From assembly GCF_000425365.1 (NCBI RefSeq), contig NZ_AUDH01000001.1, positions 372,001 through 436,000 on the forward strand: a stretch of DNA of 64,000 nt, written 5' to 3'. Every line of letters begins with the position of its first letter. The stretch's first letter is position 1. This DNA is from Rubritepida flocculans DSM 14296 (lineage in GTDB: Bacteria; Pseudomonadota; Alphaproteobacteria; Acetobacterales; Acetobacteraceae). Below the pieces are notes generated by a model. The model worked only from the letters and a program-made list of their open reading frames with translations. It was not told the origin of the DNA and made no database searches. Positions 43,292 through 53,333 of the stretch are shown here, piece by piece. Both the position numbers and the translations under genes were made by a program.

Positions 43292-44875
43292 ATGCAACCT
43301 ATCCGCGATTTTTGGCGAGGGATGCCCTGGCCGCGCTGGGCGCTGACCCTGGACGCCGCCTGGCGGCTCGGCCCGCGCCCGGTCGCGCTCGCGCTCTGGG
43401 GGCGCGGGGCGCTGGCGCGGCGGCGCCTGACCGCGCGGCTGCCCGGCCTCTCCCTGGCCGACCCGATGGCGGGGGAGGATCTGCGCCCGCTCTGGGAGGC
43501 GCATCGCTGGGCGGAGCTGCCCGCCCTGGCCCTGCGCGGCGAGGGCGCGGCCATCGCCCCCTTCGTGGCGGGCTGGATGGCCGCGCACCCGCCCTTCGCC
43601 GGGCCTCTCTGGCTGTGCGGGCAGGAGGCGGCGCTGCGCGCCCTGCACCTGATCCTGGCCTGCGAGATCGCGGGGGTGGCCCCGCCGCGCCCGGCGCTCG
43701 CGGCGCTGGCGCGGCGCATCGCCGCCAACCCCGCCTATGCCATGGCGCAGGACAACAACCACCCGGTGAGCGAGGCGGCCGGGCTGCTGGCCTGCGGGCT
43801 GTGGCTGGGCGAGGCGCGGCTGGCCGCCACCGGCGCGCGCCGTCTGGAGGCCGCGATCCTGCGCCTGGTGGGGGAGGATGGCGGCTTCGCCCAGCCCAGC
43901 CCCGCCTATCACCGGCTGCTGCTCGATGTGGCGGCGGTGGCGGAATGGCTGCGCGCGCGCCGGGGCGGGCCCGGGCTCTCCCCGGCGGCGCGGGCGCGGC
44001 TGGCCGCCGCCACGCGCTGGCTGCACCGGCTCTGCTGCCCCGCGACGGGCGCGCTGCCGCGCATCGGCCACCAGGACGGCTCCTGCTTCGCCGATCTCGC
44101 CGGGGCGGGGCCCGATGACGCGCGCCCGAGCCTGGAGCGCGCGGCGCGGCTGTTCTGCGCCGCCTCGGCCGGCTGGGCGGAGGAGCCGGGCTGCGCCGCC
44201 CTCGGCCTCCCCCTGCCCGCGGCCGTGCTGGAGGCCGAGGCGGCGTGGCGCGGCGGCGGCTTCCTGGGCCGCGCCGCCGCCGGGGCGCGCGCGGTGCTGC
44301 GCACCGGCCCGCTGCGCTTCCGCCCCGGCCATGCCGACCTTCTGCACCTCGACCTCCGGGACGGGCCGCTGAACCTGCTGCGGGACGCGGGCAGCTTCGC
44401 CTACAACCCCGCCGAGCGCGCCCGCGCCGCCGCCTTCGCCTCCACCGCCTTCCACAACACCATCGGCTTCGACGGCGAGGACCAGATGCCCCGCCTCGGC
44501 CCCTTCCTCTTCGCGCGCTGGCCGGCCACCGGCCCCCTGCCCGCTGGCGGCTGGATCCGCGACTTCCGCGGCCGCCGCCACGCGCGGGAAATCTTCGCCG
44601 AGGGCCGGCTCTGGCGGGTGGAGGACGAGGTCTCCGGCCCCTTCCGCGCGGCGGTGCTGCGCTGGCGCCTCGCCCCCGGCGCCTGGCGGCCGACGGAGAC
44701 GGGGGTGGAGGGGCCGCTGGCGCGCCTCGCCGTCGCCGCCGATGGGCCGCTCGCCGCGCGGCTCGTCACGGGCGAGGAGAGCCTCGCCTATGGGCAGGCC
44801 TCGCCCCTGCCCGTGCTGGAGGTGGCGTTCGGGCCGGGCGTTTCGCGTCTGACGACCAGGATTGCCCTTCCTTGA
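43292..44875 (+). CDS. Heparinase II/III-like polysaccharide lyase family protein
   Basis: A 527-aa protein. The N-terminal half is an alpha/alpha toroid (LHLILACEIAGVAPPRPALAALARRI, DNNHPVSEAAGLLACGLWLGEARL). The C-terminal half is the Heparinase_II_III beta domain (LLHLDLRDGPLNLLRDAGSFAYN, FASTAFHNTIGFDGEDQMPR). Such proteins usually cleave or modify acidic polysaccharides. No signal peptide is evident, so its location is uncertain. It diverges from the SLBB gene by 53 bp and leads a four-gene plus-strand EPS unit. Confidence 0.85.
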   Translation: MQPIRDFWRGMPWPRWALTLDAAWRLGPRPVALALWGRGALARRRLTARLPGLSLADPMAGEDLRPLWEAHRWAELPALALRGEGAAIAPFVAGWMAAHPPFAGPLWLCGQEAALRALHLILACEIAGVAPPRPALAALARRIAANPAYAMAQDNNHPVSEAAGLLACGLWLGEARLAATGARRLEAAILRLVGEDGGFAQPSPAYHRLLLDVAAVAEWLRARRGGPGLSPAARARLAAATRWLHRLCCPATGALPRIGHQDGSCFADLAGAGPDDARPSLERAARLFCAASAGWAEEPGCAALGLPLPAAVLEAEAAWRGGGFLGRAAAGARAVLRTGPLRFRPGHADLLHLDLRDGPLNLLRDAGSFAYNPAERARAAAFASTAFHNTIGFDGEDQMPRLGPFLFARWPATGPLPAGGWIRDFRGRRHAREIFAEGRLWRVEDEVSGPFRAAVLRWRLAPGAWRPTETGVEGPLARLAVAADGPLAARLVTGEESLAYGQASPLPVLEVAFGPGVSRLTTRIALP

Positions 44876-44938
44876 AGCCTGCGGTTGCATTCCGCCGGGG
44901 GAGGGCTCATTCTCCTACCGAGACGGTTGGGCATCCCG

Positions 44939-45859
44939 ATGGGCCTTGACGAGCTGCTGCGCGGGCTGTGGCGCTGGCGCTGGCGCCTCGCGCTGGCGGG
45001 GCTCGGCGTCTATGGGCTGCTGGCGGCCGTCGTCTGGTCCTGGCCGCGCAGCTATGTGGCGGGGCTGGTGGTGGCCCCGGCCGAGACGACGGGCATCGCC
45101 ACCTCCGCCCTGCTCACGCCCGCGCCCTTCCTTCAGCCCTCGCTGCTGGACCAGCGGCCGGGCGGCAATTTCGCCGTCTATCTCGCCGCGCTGCGCGCCC
45201 CCGAGGCGGCGCGCACCCTGGTGCGGGAGACGCCCATCCTCGCCCATCTGACGGAGCGCCGCGCCGGCCCGCCGCTCGGCGCGCTGCGCCGCTGGCTCGG
45301 CCTGCGCATCGAGGCGGACCTCGACGACGTGGTGGCCTTCCTGGAGCGCAACCTGGCCGCCACCCCCTCCCTCGCCTCGGTGACCTGGACGGTGGAGGTG
45401 GTGGCGCGCGACCGCGAGCTCGCCCTGCTGGTGCTGGAGCGCGTGCACGCCGCCGCCGAGGCGCGGGTGCGCGAGACGCTGGCCGATCTCGCGGCGCGGC
45501 GCATCGCGGCGCTGGAGGCGCGGCTGCGCGTGGAGCCCGACCTCTTCGTGCGCCAGACGCTGCACGAGCTGCTGGCGCAGCAGCAGCGCGCGGCGCTGGT
45601 GGTGGCGGCGGACGAGGCGGCGGCGGCGCGCCTCGTCTCCATGCCGGCGGTGGAAATCCGCCCCTCCGTGCCCAACCGGCCGCTCTTGCTGGCGCTGCTG
45701 CTCATCGCGGTGGGGATGCTGGCGGTGCTGGCCGGCGCGGCGCTGCTGCTGCTGCGCGGCCCGGCCGCCCGGCCCGCGCCGCCGGACTGGCCGCCCCCCG
45801 CGCCGGCCCGGCGCGAGCCCGTGCTGGTCCGCACCCTGGGCGGGGACGGCGCGTGCTGA
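44939..45859 (+). CDS. Wzz-like polysaccharide chain-length regulator
   Basis: A 306-aa inner-membrane protein. There is one hydrophobic segment at about 15-35 (LALAGLGVYGLLAAVVWSW), a periplasmic region with helix-rich stretch (about 150-240) and a second membrane segment LLLALLLIAVGMLAVLAGAALLLL near the end. This two-helix topology is typical of Wzz and the membrane part of BY-kinases; no kinase domain is attached. ATG 44939 gives MGLDELLRGLWRWRWR. Confidence 0.8.
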   Translation: MGLDELLRGLWRWRWRLALAGLGVYGLLAAVVWSWPRSYVAGLVVAPAETTGIATSALLTPAPFLQPSLLDQRPGGNFAVYLAALRAPEAARTLVRETPILAHLTERRAGPPLGALRRWLGLRIEADLDDVVAFLERNLAATPSLASVTWTVEVVARDRELALLVLERVHAAAEARVRETLADLAARRIAALEARLRVEPDLFVRQTLHELLAQQQRAALVVAADEAAAARLVSMPAVEIRPSVPNRPLLLALLLIAVGMLAVLAGAALLLLRGPAARPAPPDWPPPAPARREPVLVRTLGGDGAC

Positions 45860-47097
45860 GGATGGAGGCGCTGGCGGCGGCCGGGCTGGGCCTCGCCGCC
45901 GCCGTGCTGCACTTCGCCGGCGCGCTGAAGGCGGCGGGCTTTCTGCACGCGCTTCCGCTCGACCTCACGCTGCTCGCCCTCGCCGCCACGCTGGCCGGGC
46001 TGCTGCTGCTGCTCGCCGCGCGCGAACCCCTGGCCACGCCGGGGGTGGGGCTGGTGCTGGCCGCGGCCGCCGCCCTCTGGCTCTGGTGGGTGCTGGCCGC
46101 CGCCTGGAGCCCCTGGCCGGAGGAGGCGCGGAAGCGGCTGCTGGACATGGTGCTGCTCGGGCCCGTGATGCTGGCCGCGGGGCTGCTGGCGGGCGCGGAG
46201 GAGCGGGCGCGCCGCGCCTTCGTGGCTGCGACCCTGTTCATCGGCCCCTTCGTGGGGCTGGTCATCGCCCATGGCCTCGCCACGGACAGCATCGTGCTGG
46301 GCGGCGAGATCGGGCGCGACCCGGGGCGGGTGCGCGTCGCCTATCAGATCGCGGGGCTCGCCATCGCCTGCGCCGGGGGGCTGGTGGCGCTGCGGGTGGT
46401 GGCGGCGCGGGGCTGGGCGCGGCTGTTCTGGCTCGGGCTGCTGCTCGGCCTGGGGGTGGCGGTGCTGCTGCCGGGCGGGCGGGCGGCCTTTCTCGGCATG
46501 CTGGCGACCGTGGCGCTCGGCCCGGCGCTGCTGCTGCTGCTGCTGCGCCGGCCGGGGCGGGCGCTGCTCTGGCTCGGGCTCGCGCTGGGCGGCGGGGCGG
46601 GGCTGCTCGCCCTCGTCCTGCTCGACCCCGGGCGGGCCGAGAACCTCGCCACGCTGGAACGGCTGCTGCGCGGCATGGGCGATGCGCCCTCGGCGCGCGA
46701 CCAGATCTGGGGCGCGGCATGGCGGCTGGGCGGCTGGGCGGGGCTCGGGCCCGGCGGCTTCCCCCCCGCCCTCGGCGCGGGGCAGGATCGGGGCTTCCAC
46801 CCGCACAACCACGCCATCGAGGCGATGGTGGAGGGCGGGGCGCTCGGGCTTCTGCTGTGGCTGCTCGTCTTTCCCGGCGGGGCGCTGCTGGCCGTCGCCC
46901 GGGCCCGGCGCGTGGCGCCGGGCCGCGCGGCCGACATCTTCGCGCTCTGCCTGCCGGTGGCGATCTCGGTGATGGTCTCCACCGATCTCGGCAACCGGAT
47001 GGTGTGGCTCGCGCTCGGCCTCGCCCTCTCGCTCGGGGTGGAGATGCGCCCGCGCCAGGCCCGGGCGGCGGGGCAGGCGGCGGCGCGCCATGTATAG
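45853..47097 (+). CDS. O-antigen ligase/Wzy-like polymerase membrane protein
   Basis: A 414-aa protein with about 10 hydrophobic segments. The Wzy_C/O-antigen-ligase region has GRAAFLGMLATVALGPALLL and the late periplasmic loop GLGPGGFPPALGAGQDRGFHPHNHAIEAMVEGG, in which PHNHAIE is the key conserved motif. It joins or polymerises glycan units. GTG 45853 overlaps the Wzz stop; an ATG at 45862 is an alternative. The 3' end overlaps the priming transferase start. Confidence 0.87.
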   Translation: MLRMEALAAAGLGLAAAVLHFAGALKAAGFLHALPLDLTLLALAATLAGLLLLLAAREPLATPGVGLVLAAAAALWLWWVLAAAWSPWPEEARKRLLDMVLLGPVMLAAGLLAGAEERARRAFVAATLFIGPFVGLVIAHGLATDSIVLGGEIGRDPGRVRVAYQIAGLAIACAGGLVALRVVAARGWARLFWLGLLLGLGVAVLLPGGRAAFLGMLATVALGPALLLLLLRRPGRALLWLGLALGGGAGLLALVLLDPGRAENLATLERLLRGMGDAPSARDQIWGAAWRLGGWAGLGPGGFPPALGAGQDRGFHPHNHAIEAMVEGGALGLLLWLLVFPGGALLAVARARRVAPGRAADIFALCLPVAISVMVSTDLGNRMVWLALGLALSLGVEMRPRQARAAGQAAARHV

Positions 47098-47692
47098 GCG
47101 CTGGGGCAAGCGCGCGCTGGACCTCGCGGCGCTGGCGCTGGCGCTGCCGCTGCTGCTGCCGCTGGCCGGGCTGGTGGCGCTGCTGGTGCGCTGGCGGATG
47201 GGCGCCCCCGTGCTGTTCCGCCAGCAGAGGGCGGGGCTCGGCGGCGCGCCCTTCACCCTGTGGAAGTTCCGCACCATGCGCGAGGGCCCGGGCGGGGACG
47301 TCGAGCGCCTGACGCCGCTCGGCCGCGCGCTGCGCGCCAGCGCGCTGGACGAGCTGCCCCAGCTCTGGAACCTGCTGCGCGGCGAGATGAGCCTGGTCGG
47401 CCCCCGCCCGCTGCCGCTCGACTATGTGCCGCGCTACACGCCGCGGCAGGCCAGCCGGCTTTCGGTGCGGCCCGGCCTGTGCGGGCTCGCCCAGGCCATG
47501 GGCCGCAACGCCGTGCCCTGGGAGGAGCGCCTGGAGTGGGACGCGCGCTACGTCGCGCGCATCACCCTGCGCGGCGACCTCGCCATCATGCTGCGCTGCG
47601 CGGCGGTGCTGCTGCGCGGCCAGGGCGTGAGCGCGCCGGGCCACGCCACCATGCCGGAGTTCACCCCTCCCGCTTCCAGATCGGATCCTTGA
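47090..47692 (+). CDS. Priming sugar-phosphate transferase (WcaJ/undecaprenyl-P transferase type)
   Basis: A 200-aa monotopic membrane enzyme. N-terminal hydrophobic helix LALALPLLLPLAGLVALLV, then PVLFRQQRAGLGGAPFTLWKFRTM, LRASALDELPQLWNLLRGEMSLVGPRPLPLDYVP and SVRPGLCGLAQAMGR, the core motifs of the bacterial sugar transferase family. It starts EPS repeat units on undecaprenyl phosphate. Overlaps the ligase stop by 8 bases. Its 3' end overlaps the convergent dnaQ 3' end by 32 bp. Confidence 0.93.
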   Translation: MYRRWGKRALDLAALALALPLLLPLAGLVALLVRWRMGAPVLFRQQRAGLGGAPFTLWKFRTMREGPGGDVERLTPLGRALRASALDELPQLWNLLRGEMSLVGPRPLPLDYVPRYTPRQASRLSVRPGLCGLAQAMGRNAVPWEERLEWDARYVARITLRGDLAIMLRCAAVLLRGQGVSAPGHATMPEFTPPASRSDP

Positions 47693-48335
47693 TCTTCGCG
47701 AGGAAGGCCTCGTGCGCCGCCAGCGCCGCCTCCGGCACGAGGATGGGGCGCGGGGTGCGCGCCACCGCCGCCTCGCGCGCGAGCGCCGGCACGGCCGGGG
47801 CCGCGCCGAGCCCGAGGCCGAGCTGCCGCCCGCCGCGCAGCTCGAGATAGACCTGGGCGAGCAGCCGCACATCGAGCAGCGCGTTGTGGGTGGTGCGCTC
47901 GCTCAGGTCGATGTCGAAGCGGCGGCAGAGCGCATCGAGGCTGTTCGGCGCGCCGGGGAAGCGTTCGCGCGCGAGCGCGAGGCTGTCCACCATCCGCGCG
48001 GGATCGAGCGGCGGCCGGCCGAGCCGCGCGAGCTCCGCATCGAGGTGCTTGAAGTCGAAGGGCGCGTTGTGCGCGACGATGGGCGAATCGCCGAGGAAGG
48101 CGAGCAGCTCCTCCGCCTTCTCCGCGAAGCGCGGCCGGCCCGCGAGGTCGCTCGCGGTGAAGCCGTGGATGCGCGTGGCCTCGGCGGGCACGTCGCGCTC
48201 CGGATCCAGCAGCGTGTGGAAGTGCCGCCCGGTGGGCAGCAGGTTCACGAGCTCGATGGCCGCGATCTCGATGACGCGGTGGCCCTCCTCGGGCTCGAAG
48301 CCGGTCGTCTCGGTGTCGAGCACGATCTCACGCAT
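47661..48335 (-). CDS. dnaQ: DNA polymerase III epsilon subunit
   Basis: A 224-aa DEDD exonuclease. ExoI REIVLDTETTGFEP, ExoII VAHNAPFDFKHL, ExoIII RTTHNALLDVRLLAQVYLEL, all catalytic acids present. It proofreads for the replicative polymerase. The C-terminal tail (residues 190-224) would bind alpha. The ATG overlaps the coaE stop by 8 bases. The final 11 codons are antisense to the end of the priming transferase gene. Confidence 0.95.
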   Translation of the reverse strand: MREIVLDTETTGFEPEEGHRVIEIAAIELVNLLPTGRHFHTLLDPERDVPAEATRIHGFTASDLAGRPRFAEKAEELLAFLGDSPIVAHNAPFDFKHLDAELARLGRPPLDPARMVDSLALARERFPGAPNSLDALCRRFDIDLSERTTHNALLDVRLLAQVYLELRGGRQLGLGLGAAPAVPALAREAAVARTPRPILVPEAALAAHEAFLAKIKDPIWKREG

Positions 48336-48921
48336 CGCGCGCCCTCCGCACCAGGCGGCGCACCGCGGCCTGGGCGTGGTGGCGCGAGAGGCCGGTGCGG
48401 ATCACATGGTCCGCGCGGCGGCGCTTCGCGGCGTCGGGCATCTGGCGGGCGAGGATGGCGGCGAGGCGCTGCGGCGTCATCCCCGGCCGGGCCAGCACCC
48501 GCGCGCGCTGCACCGGCGCCGGCGCGGAGACGACGAGGATGGCGTCCAGCCCGCGCCGGTCGGGCCGCGTCTCGAACAGCAGGGGGATGTCGAGCACCAC
48601 GAGCCGCGCGCCGCGGCCGCGCCAGCGCGCGAGGAAGCGTTCCTGCTCGCGCCGCACCAGCGGGTGCATGATGGCCTCGAGCCGCGCCAGCGCCGCGGGG
48701 TCGCCCAGCACGGCGCGGCGCAGCGCCTCGCGGTCCACCGCGCCCTCCTTCACCGCGCCGGGGAAGGCGGCGGCGATGGGCCGCACCGCGCGCCCGCCCC
48801 GCGCCTGCAGCCGGTGCACCGCCGCATCGGCGTCGAAGACCGGCACGCCGAGGCGGCGGAAGGCGCGTGCGGCGGTGGATTTGCCCATGCCGATGCCGCC
48901 CGTGAGGCCCCAGACCTTCAT
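48328..48921 (-). CDS. coaE: Dephospho-CoA kinase
   Basis: A 197-aa kinase making CoA from dephospho-CoA. P-loop VWGLTGGIGMGKSTAARAF, then FDADAAVHRL, LEAIMHPLVRREQE and VVLDIPLLFETRPDRRGLDAILVVSAP, all typical. ATG 48921 (MKVWGLTGG) overlaps the aroE stop as ATGA. It lies in a run aroE-coaE-dnaQ found in many alphaproteobacteria. Confidence 0.96.
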   Translation of the reverse strand: MKVWGLTGGIGMGKSTAARAFRRLGVPVFDADAAVHRLQARGGRAVRPIAAAFPGAVKEGAVDREALRRAVLGDPAALARLEAIMHPLVRREQERFLARWRGRGARLVVLDIPLLFETRPDRRGLDAILVVSAPAPVQRARVLARPGMTPQRLAAILARQMPDAAKRRRADHVIRTGLSRHHAQAAVRRLVRRARDA

Positions 48922-49739
48922 CGCAGCGGGATGTCGGCGGCCACCGCCTGCTCCAGCGCCTCGTCCACCACCGGCGTCACGCCGAACCAAGCGGCGAAGC
49001 CCGGCGCCGCCTGGTGCAGCAGCATGCCGAGCCCACCCACGGCGCGCAGCCCGCGCGCGGCGGCGGCGCGCAGCAGCGCCGTCTCGCGCGGGACATAGAC
49101 GATGTCCGCCACCACCGCGTCGGCGGGCAGGGCGGAGAGATCGAGCGCGAGCGGCGGCTGCCCGGCCATGCCGAGGCTCGTGGTGTTCACCAGCAGCGCC
49201 GCCTCCTCGAGCGGCGGCGCATCCGCCACGGCGATGTTCCCGCCCAGCGCCTCGGCCAGCGCCTCGGCCCGCGCGCGCGAGCGGTTCACGAGAGTGACGC
49301 GCGGGCAGCCGGCATCGAGCAGCGCGGCGGCGATGGCGCGCGCCGCACCCCCCGCGCCGAGCAGCACGGCCGGGCCGCGGCGCGGGTCGTACTCTCCGAG
49401 CGAGGCGAGGAAGCCCGCCCCGTCCGTGCAGTCGCCCGCGATGGAATCGCCCGAGAAGACGAGCGTGTTCACCGCCCCCGCGCGGCGCGCGCGGGGGGTG
49501 AGCGTGTCGCACAGCGCGAAGGCCGCCTCCTTGTGCGGCAGCGTCACGTTCATCCCGCGGAAGCCGCACAGCGCCAGGGCCCGCACGCATTCCTCGAAGC
49601 GCCCGGGCGGGATGGCGAGCGGCACATAGGCCGCATCCAGCCCGTGCCGCGCGATCCATGTCCCGTGCAGCCGGGGCGAGCGCGAATGCGCGACGGGCCA
49701 GCCCGCCACGCCGGCCAGCATCGCGCGGCCGCTGATCAT
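48918..49739 (-). CDS. aroE: Shikimate dehydrogenase
   Basis: A 273-aa NADP-dependent enzyme of the shikimate pathway. Substrate site GWPVAHSRSPRLHGTWI, catalytic Lys and Asp in GMNVTLPHKEAA and NCTD-like DCTDGAGFL, cofactor loop VLLGAGGAARAIAAALL and NRSRARAEALA, and the final GGLGMLLHQAAPGFAAWFG. ATG 49739 gives MISGRAMLAGVAGWP. ATGA overlaps with the genes on both sides. Confidence 0.96.
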   Translation of the reverse strand: MISGRAMLAGVAGWPVAHSRSPRLHGTWIARHGLDAAYVPLAIPPGRFEECVRALALCGFRGMNVTLPHKEAAFALCDTLTPRARRAGAVNTLVFSGDSIAGDCTDGAGFLASLGEYDPRRGPAVLLGAGGAARAIAAALLDAGCPRVTLVNRSRARAEALAEALGGNIAVADAPPLEEAALLVNTTSLGMAGQPPLALDLSALPADAVVADIVYVPRETALLRAAAARGLRAVGGLGMLLHQAAPGFAAWFGVTPVVDEALEQAVAADIPLR

Positions 49740-50167
49740 CCCACCGCCGCCGAGGGCACGAGGGTGGCCTGCATGGCGGCGCAGAGCACCTCCGCGCCGT
49801 CCTCGGTGCGCATCCACACCTCGGCGCGCGCCACGGTGAGGGTGCGGCCGGGCTTGAGCACCTCGGCGCGCGCGATGGCGAGCACGCCCTTCGCCGGGCG
49901 CAGGAAGTTCACCTTGAGCTCCGCCGTCAGCACCTCCTGCCCCGGCGGCAGCAGGGAGAGGGTGGCGTAGCCGCAGGCGTTGTCGGCCAGCATGGTCAGC
50001 ACCCCGGCGTGCAGGTAGCCGTGCTGCTGCGTCAGCGTCTTGCGGAAGGGCGCCTCGATCACGCAGCGCCCGGGCGAGACCTCGGCCACGCGCGCCTCCA
50101 CCACCCGCATCAGCCCCTGCTGGGCGAAGGACGCCTCGACGCGCTTCTGGATCTCGGTGAAGGGCAT
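49736..50167 (-). CDS. PaaI-like hot-dog-fold thioesterase
   Basis: A 143-aa 4HBT-family protein. Conserved HGYLHAGVLTMLADNACGYATLSLL holds the typical HAG...D active-site region, followed by LTAELKVNFLRPAKG. Such enzymes hydrolyse acyl-CoA thioesters; the acyl group is unknown. Its stop overlaps the aroE start (ATGA), and its ATG is 1 base after the ubiE stop, linking quinone and shikimate genes in one transcript. Confidence 0.9.
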   Translation of the reverse strand: MPFTEIQKRVEASFAQQGLMRVVEARVAEVSPGRCVIEAPFRKTLTQQHGYLHAGVLTMLADNACGYATLSLLPPGQEVLTAELKVNFLRPAKGVLAIARAEVLKPGRTLTVARAEVWMRTEDGAEVLCAAMQATLVPSAAVG

Positions 50168-50168
50168 G

Positions 50169-50912
50169 TCAGAGCCTCCAGCCCGTGTGGATGGCGACGA
50201 TGCCGCCGGAGAGGTTGCGGTGCGAGACGCGCTCCAGCCCCGCCGCCTCCATCATGCGCGCCAGCCGCGCCTGGTCGGGGAAGGTGCGGATGCTCTCGGC
50301 GAGATAGACGTAGCTCTCGCGGTCCTTCGCCACGCGCGCGCCGATGGCGGGCAGCGCCTTGAAGGACCAGGCGTCGTAGAGGCGCTGCAGCGCCGCCACC
50401 TCGAGGCGCGAGAACTCGAGGCAGTGGAAGCGCCCGCCCGGGCGCAGCACGCGCCGCACCTCGCGCAGCACCGCGTCCTTGTCGGTGCAGTTGCGCAGGC
50501 CGAAGGCCATGCTCACCTTCTCCACGCTGCGGTCGGGCAGCGGCAGGCGCTCGGCGTCGGCGCAGAGGAAGGAGAGCCCGCGCGCGAGCCCGCGGTCCAG
50601 CGCGCGCGACCGGCCGACGCGCAGCATCTCCTCGTTGATGTCGGAGCAGATGACGCGCCCCGCGCCGGCGCGGAGCGCGAGGAAGCTGATGTCGCCCGTG
50701 CCGCCGGCGAGGTCGAGCAGCGTCTCGCCCGGGCGGGGCTGGATGGCGTTGACGAAGATGCGCTTCCAGACGCGGTGCACGCCGAGGGACATCAGGTCGT
50801 TCATCACGTCGTAGCGCGGGGCCACGCTGTCGAAGACCTCGCGCACCAGGGCCGGTTTCTCGGCGGCGGGGACGGTGCGGTAGCCGAAATCGACGGTGGG
50901 GGTCTCGCTCAT
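50169..50912 (-). CDS. ubiE: Ubiquinone/menaquinone C-methyltransferase UbiE
   Basis: A 247-aa SAM-dependent enzyme. The N-terminal VREVFDSVAPRYDVMNDLMSLGVHRVWKR is diagnostic. The SAM motif is LLDLAGGTGDISFLAL, with AFGLRNCTDKDAVLREVRRVLRPGGRFHCLEFS and NLSGGIVAIHTGWRL at the C-terminus. It C-methylates the benzoquinol ring in ubiquinone synthesis. It is the first gene of the aroE-coaE-dnaQ run on the minus strand. Confidence 0.96.
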   Translation of the reverse strand: MSETPTVDFGYRTVPAAEKPALVREVFDSVAPRYDVMNDLMSLGVHRVWKRIFVNAIQPRPGETLLDLAGGTGDISFLALRAGAGRVICSDINEEMLRVGRSRALDRGLARGLSFLCADAERLPLPDRSVEKVSMAFGLRNCTDKDAVLREVRRVLRPGGRFHCLEFSRLEVAALQRLYDAWSFKALPAIGARVAKDRESYVYLAESIRTFPDQARLARMMEAAGLERVSHRNLSGGIVAIHTGWRL

Positions 50913-51046
50913 GGCCGCGGATATAGCGCGGCCCGGGCGGGCGGGCCATGCGGCCCGCCCCCCGGGGGCCCGCCGCCGGGGCCGGCCCCTCGCGGCGCGG
51001 CCCGGCGCGGCCTACAACGGGTTCCAGAAGAAGGAGGGAAGGCTCC

Positions 51047-53323
<2,277 letters not shown>

Positions 53324-53333
53324 GCGCGGGCCT

